Assembly (NCBI RefSeq): GCF_009295825.1
Contig: NZ_WHKF01000003.1
Location: 1-64,000, forward strand
Length of the DNA: 64,000 nucleotides
Reading direction: 5' to 3'
From: Marinifilum sp. N1E240
Lineage (GTDB): Bacteria; Bacteroidota; Bacteroidia; Bacteroidales; Marinifilaceae
In this document: piece by piece, positions 55,401 to 63,949 of the stretch
Position numbering within the stretch: position 1 is the first letter of the stretch
Layout: each line of letters starts with the position of its first letter
Made by a program: the position numbers and the translations under genes
The notes under the pieces: model-generated
What the model was told of the DNA's origin: nothing
What the model saw: the letters and a program-made list of their open reading frames with translations, nothing else
The model's database searches: none

Positions 55401-56132
55401 TTATTTTGATTTAGGTTTCTTGATTCGATAAACTTTGTAATTATCCACACTCATATGATTATTGATCGTTCTAAATCCAAACCATCCTTTTTTATATGGA
55501 TTCTCGTCTTTAAAATCATAAATCAATTCATCATCTCTAAAAAATTGGACTGTATTCCCCATAGCAATCAGCTTGATTTTATAAGATTTGTTTGCTTCTA
55601 ACAATACTTTATCCCCAATTAAATCATGTTCAGGCAATAATGGCTTGCCACCATTTCCATCGTATCTTCGAAATCGGGTTTTCGTGTTATTATGCCCTCC
55701 CATTCCAACATAGTACAATTGCAAAGTATCGTAATCGTGAAACATACCAGATGGCTTGCGTGGAGAATTAAATATGTCTTTCCTATTTCGAGCATCCGTA
55801 GCCATCCAAAAACAATTCAAATCACTTACTCGATCGTTAGGACCGTTCTGATCAATTACTATTGCATCATATTCAATCAGGATATTCCCTTTTAATTTTT
55901 GTTTGAACCAAATAGTTGATCCCTTAGGAACATTTATATCCAATTTACCATTCTTCACTTCAACAATACTTGCTTCATCCTGTAGCTCCAAAATCCAATT
56001 CGCTAGAGTTACAGAATCAAAATTGTCCTCATAGAGTAATTTTACTTTCAAAAAATGATCTTGTGCAGAAAGTTTCACACTCGAAAATCCAAATGCAAAA
56101 ACTAGTAAGAGTGCTAAATGTAATTGTTTCAT
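55401..56132 (-). CDS. DUF6250-type secreted jellyroll protein
   Basis: This 243-aa protein has a signal peptide ending about residue 23 (LSAQD). The rest has a concanavalin-like sandwich pattern (YEDNFDSVTLANWILE, then DRVSDLNCFWMATDAR, TRFRRYDGNGG, TVQFFRDDELIYDF). It matches my recollection of DUF6250 proteins found beside polysaccharide lyases; that assignment needs a profile search. It may bind or cut a uronate-containing glycan. It is the first gene of the minus arm and starts at the 603-bp divergent region. Confidence 0.65.
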   Translation of the reverse strand: MKQLHLALLLVFAFGFSSVKLSAQDHFLKVKLLYEDNFDSVTLANWILELQDEASIVEVKNGKLDINVPKGSTIWFKQKLKGNILIEYDAIVIDQNGPNDRVSDLNCFWMATDARNRKDIFNSPRKPSGMFHDYDTLQLYYVGMGGHNNTKTRFRRYDGNGGKPLLPEHDLIGDKVLLEANKSYKIKLIAMGNTVQFFRDDELIYDFKDENPYKKGWFGFRTINNHMSVDNYKVYRIKKPKSK

Positions 56133-56735
56133 AGGTTCAATATCTATTCATTACTTCAATTATGTCATCAGGAAACGAGCGCTTTGTTCCTGAATTCATT
56201 TCCAATATAGAGCAAAGTGCTTTTCACTGCAATTCATGCCTGTCCCAAAACAAGGATTCGGAACCCAAACATACGCTTCTCCTCTGTTTTCCAGTTTATT
56301 TCAATATATTTTACAAAATTGTTCGTACAATTTTAGACCTACTCTATAGCTATTGCATTTGTCAAAAGGAAGTAGATTCAGTCAGTTTTCTTCGATAATG
56401 TAAGAATGCTTTTCATTACCGAATCCTGAAAATATATTGCACAGCCACAACAAACACCACAATTGTACGAACAGATTCACACAAGCAATACTGCTACTGT
56501 TACCAATTAAAAATAAAATTGGAACCAATAAATAAAATCCACTTCTGCCTGACTTACTGTAATTTAACAAAATTAAACCTCCGAAAACTCCCAAGTTTTA
56601 CGGACATCTGAATCCGTTTTAATTGTTTCAATAATTTAGAGTGTGACAAAAAGCTAGAACATTCAATAGAAAATTGCATGAAGTCGGCTAAGTGTGAGGT
56701 GAAACGTGAATAAAAACTAAATAAACAAAAGTAAA
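56133..56735. other. Divergent control region of the lyase locus
   Basis: 603 bp without a credible gene, between the first genes of the two arms. Two overlapping open frames (56162-56398 plus, 56382-56594 minus) have no start context or domain. It contains a 20-bp inverted repeat at 56315-56334 and a reverse copy of half of it at 56461-56472. Confidence 0.6.
56315..56334. promoter_or_regulatory. Inverted-repeat operator candidate in the divergent region
   Basis: AAAATTGT and ACAATTTT arms around a 4-bp centre. The 12-mer GTTCGTACAATT (56321-56332) reappears in reverse orientation as AATTGTACGAAC at 56461-56472, 128 bp away. Confidence 0.45.
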
Positions 56736-57947
56736 ATGAACCGAATCTTTAGATTTACGATTCTTATAGCCTGTGTGATCAGTATGCTGTCTTGTGGGAA
56801 TCAAAAAACTTCTTTAAAGGGAATTGTAGATGAGAATGTAGATTTCGCAACGAAACAAATTGGGCGTGAAATCGAGAGTATGAATGCAAAAGGAGAAACC
56901 CTTAACCCAAGAACAATTAACGAAGATGGAACAACCAGATACAATACGCCAGAGCTTTGGACCAGTGGTTTTTTCCCTGGATCTTTATGGTATTTGTATG
57001 AGCTAACTGGTGAACAAAAATGGAAAACAGAAGCTGAAAAAATTACAGAAACCTTAGATACAGTTCAATATTTAACCTGGCATCACGATGTTGGTTTCAT
57101 GGTGTACTGTAGCTATGGTAACGGATACAGATTGACAAAAAATCCTGCTTACAAAAAAGTAATTATTCAAGCTGCAAAATCACTAAGCACAAGATTTCGA
57201 CCAAATATTGGAGCCATTCAATCGTGGAATGTTCACCGAGGTTGGCAAGCTGAAAGAGGATGGCAATGCCCAGTTATCATAGATAATATGATGAATTTGG
57301 AATTGCTTTTTGAAGCTTCAAAACTAAGTGGAGACAGTAGTTTTAGAGATATCGCAATTAAGCATGCCGAAACAACATTAGAACATCATTTTCGCCCAGA
57401 TCACAGTAGTTATCATGTAATTGATTACGACACGATCAATGGGAATGTTCGAAACAAAGTAACCGCTCAAGGTTATGCTGATCATTCTGCCTGGTCCAGA
57501 GGACAAGGATGGGCTATCTATGGCTACACGGTGTGTTACAGAGAAACCAAAGACCCTAAATACTTAAAGCAAGCTGAAGAGATCGCTAAATACTTATTCA
57601 ATCATCCAAGAATGCCTGAAGATTTAGTTCCTTACTGGGATTATGACTGTAAGGATATTCCAAAAACATACAGAGATGCTTCCGCAGCCGCAGTTATTGC
57701 CTCGGCTCTATACGAAATGAGTACCTACAACATCACAAAAAGTTCTGAATACAAAAAATATGCAGACCAAATTGTAGAAAGTTTATCCTCATCAGCCTAT
57801 CGTGCAAAATTGGGTGAAAACAATAATTTTCTTTTAATGCATAGTGTAGGAAGTATTCCTCATGGTGCAGAAATTGATGTACCGTTAAACTATGCAGATT
57901 ATTACTTTTTGGAAGCACTTACCAGAAAAAAAGAGTTAGAAAAATAA
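56736..57947 (+). CDS. GH88 unsaturated glucuronyl hydrolase
   Basis: This 403-aa lipoprotein (lipobox Cys20, SMLSC) hydrates the unsaturated uronate left at the non-reducing end by lyases and so releases it. The GH88 alpha/alpha barrel is clear: ELWTSGFFPGSLWYLYEL, HHDVGFM with Asp118, IIDNMMNLELL with Asp183 (the catalytic pair), and WSRGQGWAIYG. It completes the lyase pathway in this locus. It is the first gene of the plus arm; a perfect hairpin follows its stop. Confidence 0.93.
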   Translation: MNRIFRFTILIACVISMLSCGNQKTSLKGIVDENVDFATKQIGREIESMNAKGETLNPRTINEDGTTRYNTPELWTSGFFPGSLWYLYELTGEQKWKTEAEKITETLDTVQYLTWHHDVGFMVYCSYGNGYRLTKNPAYKKVIIQAAKSLSTRFRPNIGAIQSWNVHRGWQAERGWQCPVIIDNMMNLELLFEASKLSGDSSFRDIAIKHAETTLEHHFRPDHSSYHVIDYDTINGNVRNKVTAQGYADHSAWSRGQGWAIYGYTVCYRETKDPKYLKQAEEIAKYLFNHPRMPEDLVPYWDYDCKDIPKTYRDASAAAVIASALYEMSTYNITKSSEYKKYADQIVESLSSSAYRAKLGENNNFLLMHSVGSIPHGAEIDVPLNYADYYFLEALTRKKELEK

Positions 57948-57956
57948 TGACATAAA

Positions 57957-57994
57957 CTGACAGGTTTATTGATGTAATACTATAAACCTGTCAG
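57957..57994 (+). promoter_or_regulatory. Intercistronic perfect hairpin after GH88
   Basis: Thirteen-bp perfect arms CTGACAGGTTTAT and ATAAACCTGTCAG with a 12-nt loop, starting 10 bp after the GH88 stop. There is no T-run, so it looks more like an mRNA-stabilising or processing element than a full terminator. Confidence 0.6.
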
Positions 57995-58105
57995 CACTAT
58001 AACCCATTTGAACTCCCAAATTCATAATCTGGCACCTTTGTATGCAGATGAAAACCCAAAAAATCAATAAGATTTATTTTATTGCAACCGATTAAAACGA
58101 TCAAA

Positions 58106-61100
58106 ATGAAAATATCACTACATTATAAATTAATACTGATTTTTCTGATATCATTCTTCAATAAAGTATCAGCACAGGATTTTTTCCATCCTGCCATTAT
58201 CTCTTTTGAAGAATCAAAAAATCAAAATTGGTCTACTCCATCCCCATCTAGCATTGCGACAAGCACAGCACACTACAAACATGGCAAACAAAGTTTGCAG
58301 TGGACATATTCACCAAATTCTGAATTGAAATTAAGTCAGAACATCAATTTCAAACCGTTCGATCCAAATGCTATTGACAAATCGATTCCAACTTTTTGTG
58401 TTTGGATTTACAATGAAACCCCTAAAGATGAGAAAATCAAATTTCAATTCTTAACAGATAAACAAGTCAATTGCGAATTCGAATTTGGAATTAATTTTAA
58501 AGGTTGGCGTGCAGCATGGGTTGCCTTTGAACGTGATATGAAGGGAAAACCAGTAACAAGTATGAACAATATGAAGATCATTGCTCCTGAGAATAATTCA
58601 GGAACATTATTTTTCGATCATATCATGCTTTGTACAAATGCTGATAGCAGATGGAATACACCTGATTATCAGATTCCTTTTGTGAATGCCCAAACTAAAA
58701 ATCATTGGTTAATTCTTTACAAGTCTAGTTTAAACAAGCCTTCTGAGAAACTTCAACCCATAACACAAAAACAGATCAAAGGCATTCAAACCATTAACAA
58801 AAGATACAGCAAGGATGTAATCAAAAAACTAAAAGTCAACTCAAAACTACTTAGCAAACTGAGAAAGGCTTATAGTCAATATGGTATTACTCGAAACAAT
58901 GAGCAAATATCCGGTAAGGTGATGTGGTTCTGTCGTTTTTCAGAAATTTATAAACCATACACTTCAAAATTTAAAAACTATCACAACAAAAACGGAAAAG
59001 GTTTTAAAGCTTATACAAAACTAATGTTCGAGTTGGCTTCAGCTTATAATCAAACCGACAATGCAGAATATAAAAAAGAATTGGAAGAACTCTTCTTCAA
59101 TATGTCCGATCATTTAATTGACCAGGGATGGGCTGAAGGAAGTGCAAACGGAACACTACATCATTTGGGTTATAGCATGAGAACCTACTATGCTGCTTAC
59201 TTTTTAATGCGCGAATCGTTAATTCGTACTCAGCGTGCCGAACAGGTTCAAAGAGCAATGGAATGGTATTCTGGCGCCAAAGAAGTCTTTGCTCCTATTC
59301 ACGAAAAAGGCATGAGTATCGATGCTTTCAATACTTCTGTTATGGGGCGCTTGGCAAGCATTTTAATGTTGGAAGATTCACCTGAAAAAGTTCGTTTTTT
59401 AAATGCCTACATTAAATGGATTGATAATGGTTTGGCTTACGCTCCCGGAGTGAAAGACTCTTTTAAAGTAGATGGTTCGGTTTTTCACCATGCCAATAAC
59501 TACCCTGCTTATGCCAACGGAGGTTACGATGGCGCAACAAAAATGGTCTATTTCTTTAGTAGAACTCCTTTTCATGTTTCTGAAGAAGGTCACAGAATCT
59601 TAAAGGAATCTTTACTAAAAACGCGCCTATTCTGTAATAAAAAAACCTGGCCTACCTCTATGTCTGGTCGTCATCCTAATGGAAAAGGAAAGCTTTCTGC
59701 AGATCATTATAAGTTTATGGCTTTATCAGGAACTCCTGATAGAAAAAATAAGATTGATGAAGAAATGGCCGCTGCTTATTTAAGGCTAATGCTTGATAAA
59801 AAAGAAAATAAAACAGTTAAGAGATTACAAAAGTTAGGCTATAAAGCAGAATCAGATCCCAATGGAAACTGGACCATGAATTATGCTGCATTAGGCATTC
59901 ATCGTAGAGATAATTGGTCGGCAACGGCACAAGGGCACAACCGCTATTTATGGGCTGCTGAGCACTATATTGGAGCTAATTATTACGGTCGTTACATGAA
60001 ACATGGTCAAGTTCAAATCATCTCAGGAGATAAGAACCCAAGCGTATTTACCTCAGGCTTTAATGTAAATGGATGGGATTGGGGACGTTTTGCGGGAACC
60101 ACCGCTATTCATCTTCCAATCGAAAAACTTCGCGCAAATATTCTTAATATTGATCAACTTACTGGTTATGAGGAAATGTTGATCTCCGATGAGATTTTTG
60201 CTGCTGCTATCTCTCTTGAAGGAAAAAATGGTGCATGGGCTATGAAATTGCACGAACATGACAAGTATAATGGTTCACATCATGCTACGAAATCTGTATT
60301 CTTTTTCGATAACAGAATCATTTGTTTGGGGAGTGATATTGAAAATACAAATACTGAATATGAAACCGAGACCACTCTTTTTCAAAACTATTTGAATGAG
60401 GAATCAGAAAGCATCACATTTAACAAAAATGAAATCAATCAGTTTCCTTTCAAGCAAGTAAGTCAAACTAAAAGAGCCAGTTTATTAACCGACAATGTTG
60501 GCAACAGCTTTTATATTCCCGCTAAGTATACTGTTGAAGTGGGTAAACAATTGCAACACTCAAAAGATCAGAAAAAAGAAACCCCAAATAAAGGAAACTT
60601 TACAACGGCTGTAATTAAACATGGGAAAGCACCTAAAAATGCTGACTATGAGTATGCGATTCTTGTGCAAAGCACACACAACGAACTCGTACAATTTGCC
60701 AAACAAATGAGCAAAAAGAAGAAAATGGCATATACTGTTCTTCAAAAAAATAAACAAGCTCATATTGTTAGAGATCATGCAACTGAAATAACTGCTTTTG
60801 CCTTATTCGAATCAAATTCCAATGTAAATCAATCAGACTTGATCTCGGTAAACGCACCTGCCTTAGTCATGATAAAAGACAAAGACAACACTAAAATAAT
60901 GAGTCTTTGCGATCCGGATCTTCATCTATATGAAGGAGAAGCTGATGTTGTTATGGAAAATGGTAAGCGAAAAGAAAGAAGTGTTTACTCGAGAGATTGG
61001 GTACGAAATGAAAGTAAGGTTTCAAAAATACAGCTTAGCATTAAAGGCAAATGGTCATTAAAATCAAATGAATATTGCAAGATAATAAGCAGCAATGCGA

Positions 61101-61171
61101 ATGTAACCATTCTCGAATTTTCTTGCCAACATGGGCTAACAAGAGAAGTTGAATTAATAGCAAATAATTAA
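58106..61171 (+). CDS. PL8-family chondroitin-type lyase, second paralogue
   Basis: This lyase (1,021 aa from the ATG at 58106) has a signal peptide ending VSAQ; an upstream in-frame TTG at 58082 would add eight residues. Its layout mirrors the first PL8 protein: N-terminal beta-sandwich (HYKHGKQSLQW against HYKKGKQSIRW), toroid, and C-terminal beta domains. The catalytic region has FHHANNYPAYANGGY (about 460-475) and GRHPNGKGKL. The C-terminal half shares LHEHDKYNGSHHATKSVFFF-type patterns with it. The two differ enough to act on different sulfation patterns. Confidence 0.87.
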   Translation: MKISLHYKLILIFLISFFNKVSAQDFFHPAIISFEESKNQNWSTPSPSSIATSTAHYKHGKQSLQWTYSPNSELKLSQNINFKPFDPNAIDKSIPTFCVWIYNETPKDEKIKFQFLTDKQVNCEFEFGINFKGWRAAWVAFERDMKGKPVTSMNNMKIIAPENNSGTLFFDHIMLCTNADSRWNTPDYQIPFVNAQTKNHWLILYKSSLNKPSEKLQPITQKQIKGIQTINKRYSKDVIKKLKVNSKLLSKLRKAYSQYGITRNNEQISGKVMWFCRFSEIYKPYTSKFKNYHNKNGKGFKAYTKLMFELASAYNQTDNAEYKKELEELFFNMSDHLIDQGWAEGSANGTLHHLGYSMRTYYAAYFLMRESLIRTQRAEQVQRAMEWYSGAKEVFAPIHEKGMSIDAFNTSVMGRLASILMLEDSPEKVRFLNAYIKWIDNGLAYAPGVKDSFKVDGSVFHHANNYPAYANGGYDGATKMVYFFSRTPFHVSEEGHRILKESLLKTRLFCNKKTWPTSMSGRHPNGKGKLSADHYKFMALSGTPDRKNKIDEEMAAAYLRLMLDKKENKTVKRLQKLGYKAESDPNGNWTMNYAALGIHRRDNWSATAQGHNRYLWAAEHYIGANYYGRYMKHGQVQIISGDKNPSVFTSGFNVNGWDWGRFAGTTAIHLPIEKLRANILNIDQLTGYEEMLISDEIFAAAISLEGKNGAWAMKLHEHDKYNGSHHATKSVFFFDNRIICLGSDIENTNTEYETETTLFQNYLNEESESITFNKNEINQFPFKQVSQTKRASLLTDNVGNSFYIPAKYTVEVGKQLQHSKDQKKETPNKGNFTTAVIKHGKAPKNADYEYAILVQSTHNELVQFAKQMSKKKKMAYTVLQKNKQAHIVRDHATEITAFALFESNSNVNQSDLISVNAPALVMIKDKDNTKIMSLCDPDLHLYEGEADVVMENGKRKERSVYSRDWVRNESKVSKIQLSIKGKWSLKSNEYCKIISSNANVTILEFSCQHGLTREVELIANN

Positions 61172-61176
61172 TAACT

Positions 61177-61230
61177 ATTATTGTGTGTCGACTGTATCTT
61201 ATAATGAGATCCTAGTCAACACACAATAAT
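61177..61230 (+). promoter_or_regulatory. Long intercistronic inverted repeat after the second PL8 gene
   Basis: Seventeen-base arms (ATTATTGTGTGTCGACT and its partner, one mismatch) with further ATCT/AGAT pairing inside the loop. It begins 6 bp after the PL8 stop and ends 31 bp before the sulfatase start. No T-run follows. Confidence 0.6.
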
Positions 61231-61261
61231 CCGATTAATTCGGAATAAAAAGTGACTTCAA

Positions 61262-62764
61262 ATGATTAAAAAAAATATATCCCGAAGAAATTTCTTAAAA
61301 AGTTCAGCTGCTGTTACAGCTGGTTTGACCTTGATTCCGCAAGGCTTCCTTACCTCTTGCATGAAGAATGGAAAAAAACCAAATTTACTTTTCATCTTTC
61401 CTGATCAATACAGAAAACAGGCTATGGGATTTATGAATCAAGATCCAGTTAGCACACCTAATATCGATGCGCTGTCAAAACAAGGGGTTGTATTTTCAAA
61501 TGCTGTAAGTAATCATCCACTTTGTAGCCCCTACCGAGGGATGCTTTTAACTGGTAAATATCCTTTATCAAACGGTGTTCTTTCAAATTGTCACTCAGGT
61601 CGTACAAAACATGGGAATTTTTTAAAGCCTGATGATGTTTGCTTCTCGGATGTGCTATCACAAAACAATTACAATGCAGGATACGTTGGTAAATGGCATT
61701 TAGACGGACCAGAACCTCCTGAAGATGGGAAAGCTAATGTTTGGGATTCGTATTGCAAACCTGGCAGATATCGTCACGGGTTCGATTTTTGGTATTCCTA
61801 CGGAGCTGATGACAACCATCTAACTCCGCATTATTGGATTAACGAAGCTAAGGAAGAAGAAGCGAAGTACTTTGAACAATGGTCTCCGGAGCATGAAGCC
61901 GAAGTTGTTCAAAAATACTTGCAAAATGCTGGTGATAAGTTTAGAGATGATGAAAAACCATTCGCTTTATTCTGGGGAATAAATCCTCCTCACCATCCAT
62001 TCAACCTGGTACCCGAGAAATACAAAAAAAACTTCGAAGGTAAAACTGAAAAAGATGTATTGAATAGACCTAACGTTCAGTTTAGCAATAATACTGAAAT
62101 GGGTGATCACGGATTTGGTGATATGTGGGTTGATGATCGAATTGATCAATCGACCGATTATTTTGCCATGTGTGAAGGTGTTGACGAACAAATTGGGAAA
62201 GTTTTACAAACTCTAAAAGAACAAGGATTGGATGATAATACTATTGTCATTTTCACTTCCGATCATGGCGAGATGCTAGGTAGTCATGGCATGATGCACA
62301 AGAACATCTGGTTTAGTGAAGCTTATGATATTCCGTTTATTATTCGTTGGCCTAAAAAGATAAAGCCTGGAACTGATGATCTTCTTTTGAGTGTTCCCGA
62401 CATTATGCCAACATTGCTAAGTTTAATGGGAATGAAAAAGGATATTCCTGCTGAAGTAGAAGGTAAAGATTACTCAGGAATATTTAAAAATGAGCCAGTG
62501 GAAAGACCTGAAGCTGCATTGTATTTCTTTGCAAAACCTGAGGATGAAACTGAAAAAAGAAGGGGTGTAAAAACCCATACTCATACCTATGTGATTGCCT
62601 ATGATAATAAAGGTGAAAAACATCAATTCTTATACGATGATGTAAATGATCCATATCAGATGAAAAACATTTATGGTGAAAATACAGAATTGGAACAGGA
62701 TTTAACCGAAAAATTACGTGAAATTCTTATCAGAACAAATGATCCATTTATCTCACTATTGTAA
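61262..62764 (+). CDS. Tat-exported S1-family sulfatase with CSPYR motif
   Basis: This 500-aa sulfatase has a twin-arginine-type start (ISRRNFLKSSA). The metal motif is FIFPDQYRKQ in place of the usual DD; the sulfatase motif is CSPYR (Cys88, Tyr91), followed by GMLLTGKYPLSNGV. FTSDHGEMLGSHGM and GKWHLDGPE complete the active site. Tyr in the fourth motif position is less common than Ser or Thr, but C-x-P-x-R is kept. Together with the lyases it probably removes sulfate from unsaturated disaccharides. Confidence 0.86.
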   Translation: MIKKNISRRNFLKSSAAVTAGLTLIPQGFLTSCMKNGKKPNLLFIFPDQYRKQAMGFMNQDPVSTPNIDALSKQGVVFSNAVSNHPLCSPYRGMLLTGKYPLSNGVLSNCHSGRTKHGNFLKPDDVCFSDVLSQNNYNAGYVGKWHLDGPEPPEDGKANVWDSYCKPGRYRHGFDFWYSYGADDNHLTPHYWINEAKEEEAKYFEQWSPEHEAEVVQKYLQNAGDKFRDDEKPFALFWGINPPHHPFNLVPEKYKKNFEGKTEKDVLNRPNVQFSNNTEMGDHGFGDMWVDDRIDQSTDYFAMCEGVDEQIGKVLQTLKEQGLDDNTIVIFTSDHGEMLGSHGMMHKNIWFSEAYDIPFIIRWPKKIKPGTDDLLLSVPDIMPTLLSLMGMKKDIPAEVEGKDYSGIFKNEPVERPEAALYFFAKPEDETEKRRGVKTHTHTYVIAYDNKGEKHQFLYDDVNDPYQMKNIYGENTELEQDLTEKLREILIRTNDPFISLL

Positions 62765-62880
62765 TAACTTTTAGCATATCGTGATAGGGAAAAGGAGTAG
62801 TATTGAGCAATTCTATTTTTTTTATTGAATTATCGCTTCATTTTGAATACTCAATACTCTCCTTTTCAATTTTAAAAATT

Positions 62881-63738
62881 ATGAAGATCAAACTGAAATA
62901 TTTATTAATAGTTGCTTGTATCTCTTATTCACAGTTAATTTTTGCCCAGGAATCATTAGAGATAGGTAAAAGTAAAACACTGGTATATGAGTGTAATTTC
63001 AACAATAAATCATCCTTAAACGATTGGGTAATGGAAGGTCCCGGAATTGCAAAAATCAACAAAGGGAGATTGGAATTGTATTCGCGATACCACAAAAAAG
63101 TAAACCGAAGAATGAAAAAAGGTGAACTGGTATTCGAAGAGAATTCTCCCAAATGGTACCAGTATTATGTGGATGGTTTAGCTAAGAAAGTTGAACCTGA
63201 AATATATCCTATTTACAAATCGGGAAAAAATTTCAGAGGCGGACATTTGGTCTATTGGAACAAAACCATTTCTCCAGAAAACTATGTAATTGAATTTGAC
63301 TTTCAGAGTCCAATTCCCTATCCATTGCACATGATCATGTTTTCTGCCACTGGTAAAAATGGTGAAAATGTATTCGATTCTAAACTAAAACCTCGCTGCG
63401 GTTTGGCAGGACAATACACCAAAGGGGATCTACACAACTATCGAATTTCTTTTCTTGCTCCAAAACGAGGAACTGCCAATATGCGCAAATGCCCGGGAAG
63501 AAGATTGGTCACAAAAGGAAGTGATCTTACATTAGATGATTTAACCGGAAAACATCACATGAAAGTAATCAAGTGGCAAGACCAGGTTGAGTTCAGAATT
63601 GATGGAAAATTGGTCTTTGTGTATACCGATGATGAAAAAGAAAAAGACAAAGCCTTTGGTGCCGGACAAACTGCCATTCGATTAATGGTTCCTGCAAGAG
63701 GTTTCTACGATAACTATAAAATTTACGAGTTAAAATAA
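62881..63738 (+). CDS. DUF1961-type secreted protein
   Basis: This protein (285 aa from the ATG at 62881) has a signal peptide (MKIKLKYLLIV... ending FAQ); an ORF beginning upstream at TTG 62803 adds 26 residues without signal character. It is a jellyroll-like protein of the DUF1961 type: VYECNFNNKSSLNDWVMEG, YPIYKSGKNFRGGHLVYWNK, FQSPIPYPLHMIMFSATGKNG and VEFRIDGKLVFVYTDD. DUF1961 members often sit beside polysaccharide lyases; their activity is unknown. A terminator follows. Confidence 0.75.
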   Translation: MKIKLKYLLIVACISYSQLIFAQESLEIGKSKTLVYECNFNNKSSLNDWVMEGPGIAKINKGRLELYSRYHKKVNRRMKKGELVFEENSPKWYQYYVDGLAKKVEPEIYPIYKSGKNFRGGHLVYWNKTISPENYVIEFDFQSPIPYPLHMIMFSATGKNGENVFDSKLKPRCGLAGQYTKGDLHNYRISFLAPKRGTANMRKCPGRRLVTKGSDLTLDDLTGKHHMKVIKWQDQVEFRIDGKLVFVYTDDEKEKDKAFGAGQTAIRLMVPARGFYDNYKIYELK

Positions 63739-63757
63739 TTGATCCGAAATCAATTTT

Positions 63758-63793
63758 AAATTCCCTTTCCAGAAATGTAAAGGGAATTTTTGT
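63758..63793 (+). terminator. Terminator of the plus arm
   Basis: AAATTCCCTTT and AAAGGGAATTT perfect arms with a 10-nt loop, followed by TTG. It ends the GH88-PL8-sulfatase-DUF1961 transcript. Confidence 0.75.
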
Positions 63794-63949
63794 TTCTATC
63801 AGGATCGTTGAATCTATTTTCATTTTATTACCCGAACCTATCCCAAATTTTAATTTTGGCACTCCCAGAAGCCTTTTATATAAGCAAAACTCAGCATAAT
63901 TCAATTATTTCGTGATTCAATAAAACTCACACCTAAGACTGAAAAAAAT

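Noticed and set aside
56162-56594. Two short open frames in the divergent region, one on each strand
   Set aside because: They overlap each other, lack ribosome sites and show no recognisable family; the region is better explained as regulatory.
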